NCBI GenBank assembly: GCA_017523925.1
Contig: JAFWVQ010000067.1
Coordinates: 1-64,000, forward strand
Length of the DNA: 64,000 nt
DNA from: Clostridia bacterium
GTDB lineage: Bacteria; Bacillota; Clostridia; Christensenellales; CAG-138
Direction of reading: 5' to 3'
Shown here: piece after piece, positions 10,186 to 19,091 of the stretch
Numbering within the stretch: the stretch's first letter is position 1
How the letters are laid out: every line of letters begins with the position of its first letter
The notes under the pieces: model-generated
Database searches by the model: none
What the model was told of the DNA's origin: nothing
What the model saw: only the letters and a program-made list of their open reading frames with translations
Translations under genes and position numbers: made by a program

Positions 10186-10221
10186 AAAAAGTGATATCCC
10201 ATGCGGGATATCACTTTTTTT
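10186..10221 (+). terminator. Intrinsic terminator of tRNA-Lys
   Basis: Perfect stem AAAGTGATATCCC / GGGATATCACTTT with loop ATGC and a T run. Confidence 0.9.
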
Positions 10222-10329
10222 ACTGATAAAGCACCGAAGGGGCGAGAAAAGAGCCGCCGCGCATCCGGTGGATGATGAAGCGGCGGCGGCTGACCGAAGC
10301 CGATCGAACGCGAGTGAGAGCGGCAAGAA

Positions 10330-10349
10330 GAGCCCCTGAAGGTGTACCA
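10330..10349 (+). repeat. 20-bp duplicate of the tRNA-Lys 3' end (possible att scar)
   Basis: The last 20 bases of tRNA-Lys (10165-10184, GAGCCCCTGAAGGTGTACCA) recur exactly at 10330-10349. The rest of a tRNA is not present before the second copy. The 322 bases from 10185 to 10506 hold the two terminators, this repeat and about 110 bp of GC-rich sequence with no gene. Flanking copies of a tRNA 3' end are the usual footprint of tRNA-targeting integrases. Confidence 0.85.
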
Positions 10350-10352
10350 CAG

Positions 10353-10384
10353 AAAACGGTATCGAAAGATGCCGTTTTTTGCTT
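10353..10384 (+). terminator. Second terminator after the duplicated tRNA end
   Basis: Stem AAAACGGTATC / GATGCCGTTTT (one G:U) with GAAA loop and T-rich tail, immediately after the second tRNA-end copy, mirroring the order seen behind the intact tRNA. Confidence 0.75.
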
Positions 10385-10506
10385 TTGTATGTCTATCGCA
10401 TCATATATGATTATCATATCATTCCCTTTTTGCACGATGTGTGATATAATAACTTTGATCAAACAATACTTTGCAGTTTACGCTGCAAGGCGATACGGAG
10501 GTTTAC

Positions 10507-11715
10507 TTGAGTCTTTTGATCGGCAAGCTTCTCGCGGGCTTCGTTATCGGAGCCGGCGCAATCATCCCCGGCTTGAGCGGCGGCATTCTCGCAGTTTCCA
10601 TGGGCCTATATCAGCCCACCATCGAGGCTGTGACGGGTTTTTTCAAGGCACCCAAGAAGAATTTTAAGTTTTTGTTCCCGCTTGGAGTAGGCGGTGTTAT
10701 CGGGCTTGTGCTCTTTATGTTTCTGATAAAGCACACCTTTGAAAAGTACCAGACCGAGGTCATCTCGCTGTTCCTGGGACTTGTTATCGGAAGCATTCCG
10801 AGCTTCTTCAGCGAGGCGAACGACGGAAAGCCGTTTAAAAAGATCAATATAATTTTCGCTATCATCGGGTTTGCCTGCGCTTTCCCGCTTATGCTTTTAA
10901 GCAAGAGTGAAGCCACCGTTGATTTTAGCGCACTTCAAAATACTCAGGATCAATCGAAATACGTTTTGTATCTTGGCAATGATAAGAAATCCGATGAGTG
11001 GGAAAAGCTTATCGGTCAGTCTATCGATGCTGCTGATTTAGAAAAAGACTATCCCATTTCTGTTTCTTCCGATGCTGAGGAAAAAACGGTCATTCAGGCA
11101 GGCGATTATGAGTATGTGGTCGTTAAGCAAACCGCAGGCGGCGAGTCCATAATTGTTAAAGCAGGCAAGGATGTCGAATTAAAAAAAGGCAGCAAGTACT
11201 CCTTTGAATTCGACAGCGCTTCGGATGCGGCTGTATCCATATCCAATCCGAATTCCGGAAATCTGACTCCGTTTCTTGCTTTTGTTGCCGGAGCCATAGT
11301 GATGATGGGCATCGTGCTGCCGGGCGTCAGCACCTCGTTCGTACTTATCAATCTCAATATTTACGAAAGCTTCCTCAACACCTTTACGAAGCTCTTCAGT
11401 GATTTCGGAAACAATATCAAGCTTGCGCTCTTCGCGGGTCTGGGCATTCTTGCAGTTGCGGTTCCGATGCTCTTCCTCGTTCGAAAGGTGCTTTTGAAGT
11501 ACCACTCACAATCCTTCTATTTTCTGTTTGGAATACTTGTTGCAACGCTTGTTGGCTGCGTTATCCAGGAGATCCGAAACAACGCGGGAGGCGTTTCGCC
11601 AATTCGATACGTTCTGTTTGCGGCGCTGTTCGGCCTTGGCATAGTTGCATCTTACTTCATGGATAAGGCTACGAAGAAGATGAAGCTGCAGGAACGCGGA
11701 GCTTCTTCCGATTGA
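10507..11715 (+). CDS. DUF368 membrane protein (PopT-like undecaprenyl-phosphate translocase)
   Basis: About 402 residues with eight or more hydrophobic helices and two copies of the family hallmark: GAGAIIPGLSGG near the N terminus and GIVLPGVSTS in the second half. DUF368 proteins have been described as translocases that return undecaprenyl phosphate across the membrane for cell-wall synthesis. A polar insert of about 120 residues (roughly 135-255) between the two halves is longer than I expect for the family and looks like a soluble domain. I prefer a TTG start at 10507, which has CGGAGG 5-6 bases upstream, over the ATG at 10471, which has none. An extended -10 (TGATATAAT, 10442-10450) precedes it. 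Confidence 0.85.
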   Translation: MSLLIGKLLAGFVIGAGAIIPGLSGGILAVSMGLYQPTIEAVTGFFKAPKKNFKFLFPLGVGGVIGLVLFMFLIKHTFEKYQTEVISLFLGLVIGSIPSFFSEANDGKPFKKINIIFAIIGFACAFPLMLLSKSEATVDFSALQNTQDQSKYVLYLGNDKKSDEWEKLIGQSIDAADLEKDYPISVSSDAEEKTVIQAGDYEYVVVKQTAGGESIIVKAGKDVELKKGSKYSFEFDSASDAAVSISNPNSGNLTPFLAFVAGAIVMMGIVLPGVSTSFVLINLNIYESFLNTFTKLFSDFGNNIKLALFAGLGILAVAVPMLFLVRKVLLKYHSQSFYFLFGILVATLVGCVIQEIRNNAGGVSPIRYVLFAALFGLGIVASYFMDKATKKMKLQERGASSD

Positions 11716-11737
11716 TCCGGAACCTTGGAGGCGGCAA

Positions 11738-12922
11738 ATGCTCAAAAAGATCCTCGTAAATAAAGAGATCCATCCGTTCGGAGGCTTTGGCACTGTCTAT
11801 TCCGCGCGGTCCGAGGAGCTTTGTGAGCGCCTTTTAAATGAGCACGAAGGAAAGATACAGCTCATCTATCTTGATCCCCCTTTCGGCACGGGCGGTGCGT
11901 TTGAATTCAAGGATAAGTCCGCCGTATGCGCCTATACCGACAATATGCGTGCAGATGACCTCGTGCCGATGATGAAAACGATCCTTACCGCTTGCCATAA
12001 GCTTTTATGCGCAAGCGGCTCTTTATATCTGCACGTGGATTATCGCTTGAGCGGCAGGATGCGGCTTATCATGGATGAGATCTTCGGCGAGGATAATTTC
12101 ATGAACGAGATCATCTGGTCCTACAGATCAGGCGGAAGATCGACGAAGCATTTTTCAAGGAAGCACGACAACATCCTTTTCTACCGCAAGTCGAAAAACG
12201 TTTACTTCAATATCGAGGCCACGGGTTCGCCTCGCGGCAGCATGCGCAAGAACCATATGAAGCGCCGTGCGGATGACGACGGCAGGATCTACTATTCCAT
12301 CAAAACGGGCGGCAAGGAGTACCGCTATTATGAGGACGATCTCATCTTTCCGTCCGACGTTTGGGACGATATCGAGCATCTGCATCAGCGTGATCCGGAG
12401 CGCACGGGCTTCAACACGCAAAAGCCTCTTGCGCTGCTCAAGCGGGTCGTTTCGGCCTCATCCGAACGGGGCGACACCGTGCTCGACTTTTTCGGCGGAA
12501 GCGGTACCACCGCCGCCGCCGCTCAGCAGCTTGGCAGGCGGTTCATCTCATGCGACAGCGGTCTTGCTTCTCTGTTTGCTACCCGCAGAAGGCTGATCGA
12601 AGCGCAGCGCGAGACCGAGCTTTTTATCGAAAAGCAGCCTTTCACGGTCGAATACGCCGATCCCGAGTCCTCTCAGAGGCTCGCGAATGCGGAGCATCTG
12701 TTCGATTCTGAAGCAGCGGAGGATGGACGCGTTTTGCGCATCAACAAAAACGGCGACAGCGGCTGTGCGTTCTGCGCCGTCGGCAAAATCGAAAACGGTA
12801 TTTTCTCTGCATATGACTATTCTGTGCGTCCAAAATCTGGTGAAACGATCCTCATTCCGAGCGGTCATGCGCTGCATATCGTGAACAGCTCATGCGAGCA
12901 TGGCTTCTTTACGCTCGACTAA
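11738..12922 (+). CDS. Orphan DNA methyltransferase, beta class (N6-adenine or N4-cytosine)
   Basis: 394 residues. Catalytic motif IV DPPF at 46-49 comes before the SAM-binding motif I FFGGSGTT near 252-258, the order that defines beta-class amino-methyltransferases. The last ~100 residues have no motif I recognise. No restriction endonuclease gene lies on either side: DUF368 is 22 bp upstream and a convergent MATE gene follows a terminator. It is therefore probably a solitary methylase, which could act in gene regulation or as anti-restriction. The target sequence cannot be told from the protein. Confidence 0.85.
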   Translation: MLKKILVNKEIHPFGGFGTVYSARSEELCERLLNEHEGKIQLIYLDPPFGTGGAFEFKDKSAVCAYTDNMRADDLVPMMKTILTACHKLLCASGSLYLHVDYRLSGRMRLIMDEIFGEDNFMNEIIWSYRSGGRSTKHFSRKHDNILFYRKSKNVYFNIEATGSPRGSMRKNHMKRRADDDGRIYYSIKTGGKEYRYYEDDLIFPSDVWDDIEHLHQRDPERTGFNTQKPLALLKRVVSASSERGDTVLDFFGGSGTTAAAAQQLGRRFISCDSGLASLFATRRRLIEAQRETELFIEKQPFTVEYADPESSQRLANAEHLFDSEAAEDGRVLRINKNGDSGCAFCAVGKIENGIFSAYDYSVRPKSGETILIPSGHALHIVNSSCEHGFFTLD

Positions 12923-12985
12923 GCCCTATCCGCCCTTTTTACGTGCGCTTCAAGCCGCACACAGGTCTATAAGCTCGCCTAACCT

Positions 12986-13014
12986 CCCCCGCTTTTTGTC
13001 GGGGGCTTTATTTT
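12986..13014 (+). terminator. Intrinsic terminator after the DNA methyltransferase gene
   Basis: Stem CCCCCG / CGGGGG with 8-nt loop and CTTTATTTTA tail; it overlaps the end of the convergent MATE gene. Confidence 0.75.
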
Positions 13015-14399
13015 ACTATGTTGATTATCCATTTACCGCTCTTAACGAGAATGTAGCCGATAACGCATTTGATCACCTCGGTCGAGCTCACTATGATATA
13101 CATGGGTATGATCGGAATGGCGGTAAACCTGCTTAGCACGTATGCAAGGGGTATGCAGAAGGCCCAGACGTAGCAGCTGTCGAAAACCATGGTAATTTTA
13201 ACCTGTCCGCCTGAGCGCAGCGTGAAATAGCAGGCGTGCGTGAACGCTATGAAAGGCATCATAAAGGCCGAGATCCGCAGGAACTGCGAAGCAAGTGTGC
13301 GCACCTCGTCCGTGGTGTTGTACAGAAGCGGTATGAACGGAGAAGCTATCCCGAGCAGCACCGCAAAGAAAATGCTTGAGATCAAGCTCAACGCGATTAT
13401 CTTGCGATCCGAATCCCTAGCCTCCTCGAGCTTGTTTGCTCCGAGAAGATTGCCTACGACAATGCCGATGGATGAGCCGATGGATATGAAAACGATGTTG
13501 AACAGGTTCGACACGGTTCCCGAGATGTTCAATCCGGTCACGACCGCAAGACCGCGCACGGAATAACGCTGCTGCAGCATGGTCATGCCAAGCGACCAGA
13601 GCGCCTCATTGATGAGCAGCGGCATGCCTTTAAGTATGATATCCTTCGTGAGCCTCCATGGAACGTGAAAGGAGCGATAGAGCGCATTGATAAAGGTAAA
13701 CCTATCCGTATGCCTATGTGACCATACAACGATGATCAGAAGCTCCGCAAAGCGCGAGATAACGGTCGCGATCGCTGCGCCGCGAACGCCAAGCTCAGGA
13801 AAACCGAGCCTTCCGAAGATGAGGATATAGTTCAAAACGAGATTGAGCAGCACCGCAAAGCCGCTTGCTATCATGGGAACGAAGGTCTCCTTCGCCTCCC
13901 TCAGCGACGAAGCATAGGCTTGCGCGATCGAGTGCGGCAAAAGCCCGAGAAGCATAATAAAGAGATACTGCTTGCCGAATGCAAGCGCAGCCGCAAGGTC
14001 GCCCTCCTCGCTTCCCTGATGAAGAAACAGGTTCAGAAGCGGTTCGTTGAAAAGGAGAAGTATGATTATCGAAACCGCCGAGATCGCGCCGCAGATCCAC
14101 AGCTTGAATCGCAGCGCATAGCGCATGCCCTGTTCATCGCCCTTACCGGCGAACTGCGCGCCGAAGATGCCCGCACCGGACAGCCCGCCGAATATGGTGA
14201 GGTTGAACACGAAGATAAGCTGATTCGCTATCGCAACGCCGCTGATCTGCTCGGTGCCGAGCCTTCCGACCATGATGTTGTCCAAAACCGTTACAAACTG
14301 AGTGATGCCGTTTTGGATCACGATCGGAACGACGATCGCGATTATCATTTTATAAAAGGCCCTTGAGCCTATCAAGCTTTTAATGTAGGACTGACGCAT
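13008..14399 (-). CDS. MATE family cation-coupled efflux transporter
   Basis: 463 residues with about twelve transmembrane helices in two homologous halves. The first half carries the family pattern PIVIQNGITQFVTVLDNIMVGRLG and the second half repeats it more loosely. MATE pumps exchange sodium or protons for cationic drugs or metabolites at the inner membrane. It is a single gene convergent with the methyltransferase. Substrate unknown. Confidence 0.93.
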   Translation of the reverse strand: MRQSYIKSLIGSRAFYKMIIAIVVPIVIQNGITQFVTVLDNIMVGRLGTEQISGVAIANQLIFVFNLTIFGGLSGAGIFGAQFAGKGDEQGMRYALRFKLWICGAISAVSIIILLLFNEPLLNLFLHQGSEEGDLAAALAFGKQYLFIMLLGLLPHSIAQAYASSLREAKETFVPMIASGFAVLLNLVLNYILIFGRLGFPELGVRGAAIATVISRFAELLIIVVWSHRHTDRFTFINALYRSFHVPWRLTKDIILKGMPLLINEALWSLGMTMLQQRYSVRGLAVVTGLNISGTVSNLFNIVFISIGSSIGIVVGNLLGANKLEEARDSDRKIIALSLISSIFFAVLLGIASPFIPLLYNTTDEVRTLASQFLRISAFMMPFIAFTHACYFTLRSGGQVKITMVFDSCYVWAFCIPLAYVLSRFTAIPIIPMYIIVSSTEVIKCVIGYILVKSGKWIINIVK

Positions 14400-14663
14400 C
14401 TATGCACCCTTCGCGCTGGCAAAATTATAAATCTTACTGACAGCATAACATAATTCAAGCGCAAATGGAATACGCCCAATAAGCCCGAAGCGAAATATAA
14501 TCATCCGATACGCAGTTTCAAGAGAGAATAATGTAAATTTTTCTGATTTGCTATATACACGGGGATAAAAATATGATAATATATGTGGAGACGAGTATGT
14601 GTCGCCTCAGTGCAGACATGCCTGAATGACCCATGCCGAAAAAGTGCTGAGAAAGGAACACAT

Positions 14664-15221
14664 ATGATGAACTGTCCAAAATGCGGTAATCCGATCGAAG
14701 AAAACTCTTTGTTTTGCACCAATTGCGGAGAAAAGCTGCTCGAAGCTGCAAATGACGGCCTCAATGCAGCTTCGACCGCCGCAGCGGCAATAGCTGCGGA
14801 CGCAGCCACAGTAAGCAACAGCGGCGAAGCATCCGGTTCGAGCGTGCAAGGCGGTTACGTCAACACAGCCGCGCTTGCAAACAAGCCTGCCAAGACCGCC
14901 AAGGCCGCCGAATCGCAGGCTCCCAAAAAGCGCAGGAAGGAAAGGGACATGGCTCCCTGCCGCCCGCTTTCGACCTGGGGCTTTGTTTGGCGTGCGATGC
15001 TCTTCATGATCCCGATACTGAGCATCGTTTTCCTTTTCATCTTCGCATTTGCCGACGGAGTGAACGAAAACAGCCGTTCCTATGCACGAGCGAGGCTGAT
15101 CTATCTGCTTATCTTCGCCATAGTGATAATAGTCTGCGCCGTGCTTTGCTACATTTTCTCCGAGCAGATAATCGACTGGCTCGTAAGAGTTACCGACAAC
15201 CTCAAAAACCTTGCGCGATGA
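14664..15221 (+). CDS. Zinc-ribbon membrane protein of unknown function
   Basis: 185 residues. An N-terminal zinc ribbon (CPKCG at 4-8, CTNCG about 15 residues on), then an Ala/Ser/Thr-rich low-complexity linker, a Lys/Arg-rich segment, and two transmembrane helices in the last 80 residues. The ATG at 14664 has AAAGGAAC upstream and opens directly on the zinc ribbon. Proteins with this plan are common in Clostridia and have no assigned role. Confidence 0.8.
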   Translation: MMNCPKCGNPIEENSLFCTNCGEKLLEAANDGLNAASTAAAAIAADAATVSNSGEASGSSVQGGYVNTAALANKPAKTAKAAESQAPKKRRKERDMAPCRPLSTWGFVWRAMLFMIPILSIVFLFIFAFADGVNENSRSYARARLIYLLIFAIVIIVCAVLCYIFSEQIIDWLVRVTDNLKNLAR

Positions 15222-15258
15222 GCGAACTTTTGCCATCATATTTGCACTGCATAAACGA

Positions 15259-15290
15259 GCAGCCGCCGTTTGATTCGGCGGCTGCGTTTA
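15259..15290. terminator. Bidirectional terminator between convergent genes
   Basis: Nine-bp perfect stem GCAGCCGCC / GGCGGCTGC with 9-nt loop and T-rich tails on both strands, between the zinc-ribbon gene and the glycosyltransferase gene. Confidence 0.75.
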
Positions 15291-15304
15291 TTATGTTAAA
15301 CCGT

Positions 15305-16420
15305 TTATTTCTCGAAGATCCTGCTTATCTCTTCCGAATACGCTTGAACCACGAGCTGCCTGTCGAATTCGGTTTCGATCTTCTTTCTTCCGGCAAGGCC
15401 CATCTCACGCTTGCTCTCATAGCTCATCGCCAGGAAGCTCTCGAGCGCCTTCACAAGCGCATCCTCATCCTTGATCGGGATCACAAAGCCGCTCTTTCCC
15501 GCGTCCACAGTTTCACGGCAGCCGGCCCTATCCGTTGCAATTATTGGGCGGCAATGCGCCGCAGCCTCGAGCAGAACGTTGCTCATTCCCTCCGGATAAT
15601 ACGAAGGGTGTACGATACAATGCGCCATTTCAAAGAACGGAAGCATGTTCTTCTGCTCACCGTGGTAGCGGATATAGCCATCCTTCTCGGCCTCCTTGAG
15701 CAGGCCGAGGTATCTCTCGTCGTCACACCGTCCGCAGATATGGAACATTGTGTTGGCGTGCTCCCGGTGAATGCGCTTTGCCGCACCAAGATAAAGGTCT
15801 ATGCCCTTTTCCTTCATAACGCGCGCGATGAAAATGAAGTTGATGGGGCCGGAATCCTCTGGGTAATCCATCGCCTTATGCACCTTGAGGCTTACGCCCG
15901 AGCCTGGAAGCAGCCTTGTGCGCGCATCCGGCTTCATCATGCGGTGATCGAGGAAGAACTGCCTGTTCTCCTCGTTCTGGAAGAATATGCAGTCGGCCTT
16001 GGCAACGCCCGCCTTGTAGAGCTTGGTTGAAAGCTTCTGCATCAAGCCGGGGTATTCAACGGCCGTTCCGAGGCCGGTGATATTTGGCAGATAGTGAGTT
16101 TTGGTCTGCCTGCAGGCCATGCCGCCGTATGCATTGGGCTTGATGTTGTAGGTCAGCGCCACGTCCGGCTTCTCCTCGCGGAGCACCTTCTTGAACTTCA
16201 TCAGAAGCCCGAGGTCGGAGAGCGGGTTAGTGCCGTGGCGGTTCGTTTCTATATTGATCAGCCTGCATCCGAGCGCTTTCAGCTCATCCTGAAGCAAAAG
16301 CGCCTGAGCGGCGACAACGACCTCATGTCCGTCGGCAACAAATCGCTCGATCAGCTCGTTTCTCAGATTATATGTGTAGGTCGTATCGTTTGCAAGAATA
16401 AGTATTTTCAGCTTTCTCAC
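15305..16420 (-). CDS. GT4-family glycosyltransferase (CapM/PglA-like)
   Basis: 371 residues, GT-B fold. N-terminal domain with ILILANDTTYTYNLR and a NITGLGTA loop, C-terminal domain with the family E-x7-E motif EGMSNVLLE (Glu277 and Glu285) that binds the sugar nucleotide. The nearest described members add the second sugar to an undecaprenyl-linked precursor in capsule or glycan synthesis. It follows a polyprenyl glycosylphosphotransferase on the same strand after 153 bp, which fits that role: first sugar-phosphate, then the next sugar. The acceptor and donor are unknown. Confidence 0.88.
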   Translation of the reverse strand: MRKLKILILANDTTYTYNLRNELIERFVADGHEVVVAAQALLLQDELKALGCRLINIETNRHGTNPLSDLGLLMKFKKVLREEKPDVALTYNIKPNAYGGMACRQTKTHYLPNITGLGTAVEYPGLMQKLSTKLYKAGVAKADCIFFQNEENRQFFLDHRMMKPDARTRLLPGSGVSLKVHKAMDYPEDSGPINFIFIARVMKEKGIDLYLGAAKRIHREHANTMFHICGRCDDERYLGLLKEAEKDGYIRYHGEQKNMLPFFEMAHCIVHPSYYPEGMSNVLLEAAAHCRPIIATDRAGCRETVDAGKSGFVIPIKDEDALVKALESFLAMSYESKREMGLAGRKKIETEFDRQLVVQAYSEEISRIFEK

Positions 16421-16573
16421 CTTTATACTCCTATCTGCTGCTTCCAGCTATAAAGAACGGGTCTTGTTCGATCGCGAAAACAGAACAAAACCCCTTTCAA
16501 AATGATGTCATTTTTGAAGCCACCCGAGCATGATCAAGCATGATCGTGCGAATAGCACGGGAGGCCAGTATGC

Positions 16574-18001
16574 TTAATTGGTCTCCGCGCGATCATTTTG
16601 CTCGGCAAGATCGCTCTCTGTCATCAATGCGGTGGTATGTCCGCCCTCGATGCCCTCAGTGCTTTCGGCCATGAAGAGAATGCGGAAGGTTGCGAACATA
16701 AGCCTAAGATCCGTCAAAACGCTCATGTTTTTGATGTACATGAGGTCGAATTCCAACTTCTCATAGGGATCGGTATTGTACTTTCCGTAGACCTGCGCAT
16801 AGCCGGTGAGGCCCGCTTTGACCTGAAGACGAAGATGGAAATCGGGCATGGTTTTATAGTACTGCTCGGCGATCTCGGGGCGCTCCGGCCTCGGGCCAAC
16901 AACGCTCATGTCGCCGCGCAGGATGTTGACGAGCTGCGGAAGCTCATCGAGCCTGCATTTGCGAACGATGCGGCCGATCGGCGTTATACGGTCGTCGTTA
17001 TCGCCCGAGCTGAGCCTCGCAACGCCATCCTTCTCGGCGTCTACGCGCATCGAGCGAAACTTCCAGATTTTGAACTCTCTGCCGCCCTTTGTAAGCCTGA
17101 CCTGCTTATAGATCGCGGGGCCGCCGTCGTAGACCCTTATTGCAATGGCGGTGATTATCAGGATCGGACTTAATGCGATCAAGCCGATCAGCGAAGCTGC
17201 AATATCAAAAGCACGCTTTATCACAGCATACTCGATATTCAGTGTTTTCTGGCTGACATACATTACTGGCGAATCAAAGGACTGGATATGCTGGGCCTGC
17301 AGCATGATCACGTCGCCCACGTGGGGCAGGAAAAAGCCCGGAATGTTGCGCTCCTGGCAGAACTTCAAGATGCCGTTTCTGCATCGGGAATTTACACCTG
17401 CAACGAAGACCGCTTCGTAGCCCTCGAGCTCGTCCACAAGATCGACAAAGTTTCCATCGTACATTATCTCGTTTTCGATCCGGTACAGGCGCCCGCTGGG
17501 CTTGCCCCGCACGGAGCCGAAGCGCTTGCGGTCCAGTTGATTTCTATAAACAAGTATCGTTTTCCTCGGCGGATTCACCTTGGAATAGATACGGGTTGCC
17601 GTATAGCACCAAACAACGTTCAGAACGAACTGGAACACGAGCAAACCTATAAGGATAAGCGGGTTAATGAATCTCATCCAAGCGAGCGCGACCACGAAAT
17701 AAATGATCATTACGCTGAATATCTGCGATATCGTCTGCGACAGCACGAGTGTCCTGATTCGGCTGTAACCCAGCAAATAGGTATTGTAGGTTCTATGGAA
17801 GAAATAGATTATGAGCGAGTACCCGATGAAAATATAATAGTTGTATCGGAACGCCACATCCTGGATGTTCGGTTTGCCGTTATATCTGAAAAACAGCCAA
17901 GCGGCGTAAAACGAAAACAGAACCAACAGAAAATGGAGCAGCTTATAAGCGAAAAGGCCCGCATTTTTCCAATAATGTTTCTTAGATTTATCGTCTGTCA
18001 T
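16574..18001 (-). CDS. Polyprenyl glycosylphosphotransferase (exopolysaccharide initiating enzyme)
   Basis: 475 residues. Four to five transmembrane helices in the first 150 residues, a central nucleotide-fold region, and a C-terminal bacterial sugar transferase domain with KRAFDIAASLIGLI, KQVRLTKGG, KFRSMRVDAE and the conserved LDELPQLVNILRGDMSVVGP. This enzyme class moves a sugar phosphate from a nucleotide sugar to undecaprenyl phosphate at the membrane to begin exopolysaccharide assembly. The start at 18001 has AGGGGAAC upstream; an ATG six codons earlier is less well placed. A promoter about 265 bp upstream implies a long 5' UTR. Confidence 0.9.
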   Translation of the reverse strand: MTDDKSKKHYWKNAGLFAYKLLHFLLVLFSFYAAWLFFRYNGKPNIQDVAFRYNYYIFIGYSLIIYFFHRTYNTYLLGYSRIRTLVLSQTISQIFSVMIIYFVVALAWMRFINPLILIGLLVFQFVLNVVWCYTATRIYSKVNPPRKTILVYRNQLDRKRFGSVRGKPSGRLYRIENEIMYDGNFVDLVDELEGYEAVFVAGVNSRCRNGILKFCQERNIPGFFLPHVGDVIMLQAQHIQSFDSPVMYVSQKTLNIEYAVIKRAFDIAASLIGLIALSPILIITAIAIRVYDGGPAIYKQVRLTKGGREFKIWKFRSMRVDAEKDGVARLSSGDNDDRITPIGRIVRKCRLDELPQLVNILRGDMSVVGPRPERPEIAEQYYKTMPDFHLRLQVKAGLTGYAQVYGKYNTDPYEKLEFDLMYIKNMSVLTDLRLMFATFRILFMAESTEGIEGGHTTALMTESDLAEQNDRAETN

Positions 18002-18267
18002 GATTGTTCCCCTCATCATCTCATACCAAAGAATAGAGCCCTATGCACGGTATTGCCGAGGCTTCCGCGCAAGATCAAGCCCCGCTGCGCCCTGCCTGCA
18101 CCTGCACTAAGCGACCGTTCGGAAGGTCATTGTGTGAGCAGCTCGGCATGGCGGCCTGCTGCGCTTACTTGCCAAGCGGTCACTGCGCATCGTTTTGAAG
18201 CGTGCGCAAACCAACCGCAAGCAGCGGATCCAAGTCAAATGCATTATCATGCATTTTATACAAAATC
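18002..18267 (-). other. Long 5' UTR of the exopolysaccharide genes; remainder of 18002-18491 has no gene
   Basis: The 490 bases from 18002 to 18491 hold no convincing gene. The half next to the sugar transferase is GC-rich and would be a ~260-nt leader if the promoter at 18268-18296 is real; I see no riboswitch consensus I can name. The other half is AT-rich up to about 18370, then a plus-strand open frame without a start runs into the antisense of the DUF4288 gene. Confidence 0.5.
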
Positions 18268-18296
18268 ATTGTAGCATAATTCGACAAAAAAAACAA
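18268..18296 (-). promoter_or_regulatory. Probable sigma-A promoter of the exopolysaccharide genes
   Basis: On the minus strand TTGTTT (18291-18296), 17-bp spacer, TGC-TACAAT (18268-18273, extended -10). Confidence 0.6.
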
Positions 18297-18491
18297 TAGT
18301 AAAATATGCATTATTTATTCAATGATTTTAAATCATTATCATCATTATCTAAAATAGTATATCAGCAAGGAGAACGTCGAAGACTGCTGCGCTGCGGATG
18401 ATACTGATGAATGCGGTTTTACAGGTGTAAAAGATACCGGCAAGGCGAACAAGAATACTGAAAAGTGGCGTAGGACCGGTCGGTATTCCTA

Positions 18492-18881
18492 TCAATCCCC
18501 TTCCGTTTCATCGAGTTCATCCGGGTCAGGCCAATATCTTAATGGAAGCATATCTTTTCTTGTGCATGAATCTTCCAAGACGGAAATGATGGTGTTCTCC
18601 GGCAGCGATTCGCAAGGCTTTCTGATAGTTGAGTACACTTCAATTATATCCTCATCCTCATACACGGAAAAACAATCAGCATAGGATATTACCTCCGAAT
18701 GCACTTGCTTTCCGTACATGTTTTCATATGCGGGGCAGAGCACATTTTCTTTCATATGCTTTTCCGCCTTCAAATAAGCGTCGTCGAACGATGATGCATC
18801 CAACAAAAGAATGGACTCTTCTAAAAACACCTCTCCGGTCTCGACAGTGCGCCGAATGATCATCTTAACGCTGTATTTCAT
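18492..18881 (-). CDS. DUF4288-like protein
   Basis: 129 residues, acidic. The start MKYSVKMIIRR and the following EESILLLDASSFDDAYLKAEKHMKE segment match the general form of DUF4288 proteins (a small alpha-beta domain with an acidic second strand). Function unknown; such genes are often found near polymorphic-toxin immunity genes. Ribosome-binding site GGAGGAAAATG. Single gene between a gene-free stretch and tRNA-Tyr. Confidence 0.55.
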   Translation of the reverse strand: MKYSVKMIIRRTVETGEVFLEESILLLDASSFDDAYLKAEKHMKENVLCPAYENMYGKQVHSEVISYADCFSVYEDEDIIEVYSTIRKPCESLPENTIISVLEDSCTRKDMLPLRYWPDPDELDETEGD

Positions 18882-18942
18882 ACATTTTCCTCCGTACTCT
18901 TATTTCATTATAGATAATACCATGAATCACAGTTTAAATCAA

Positions 18943-18984
18943 CAAAAAGCAAAACCTCTTTTGCCTTGGTTACAAAAGAGGTTT
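18943..18984 (-). terminator. Intrinsic terminator of tRNA-Tyr
   Basis: Twelve-bp perfect arms AAACCTCTTTTG / CAAAAGAGGTTT, then GCTTTTTG on the minus strand. Confidence 0.9.
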
Positions 18985-18990
18985 CTTTGA

Positions 18991-19075
18991 TGGTGGACGG
19001 GGATGGATTCGAACCATCGTAGTCTGTGACAACGGATTTACAGTCCGCTCCCTTTGGCCGCTCGGGAACCCGTCC
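18991..19075 (-). tRNA. tRNA-Tyr (GTA)
   Basis: 85-nt tRNA with long variable arm and encoded CCA. Acceptor stem GGACGGG / CCCGTCC, anticodon stem-loop with CTGTAAA (anticodon GTA), T-arm GGTTCGAATCC. Confidence 0.95.
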
Positions 19076-19091
19076 GCATAGCAACACTACT

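Noticed and set aside
10147..10350. Minus-strand open frame of 67 codons ending in LVHLQGLEPWTP
   Set aside because: It is the antisense of tRNA-Lys and its duplicated end, a known false-gene pattern at tRNA loci.
17288..18274. Plus-strand 328-codon open frame opposite the glycosylphosphotransferase gene and its leader
   Set aside because: No ribosome-binding site, His/Glu-rich antisense composition, and the opposite strand encodes a clear family.
18371..18491. Plus-strand open frame reading KENVEDCCAADDTDECG and onward, possible gene remnant
   Set aside because: No start codon, runs into the antisense of the DUF4288 gene, and no family pattern.
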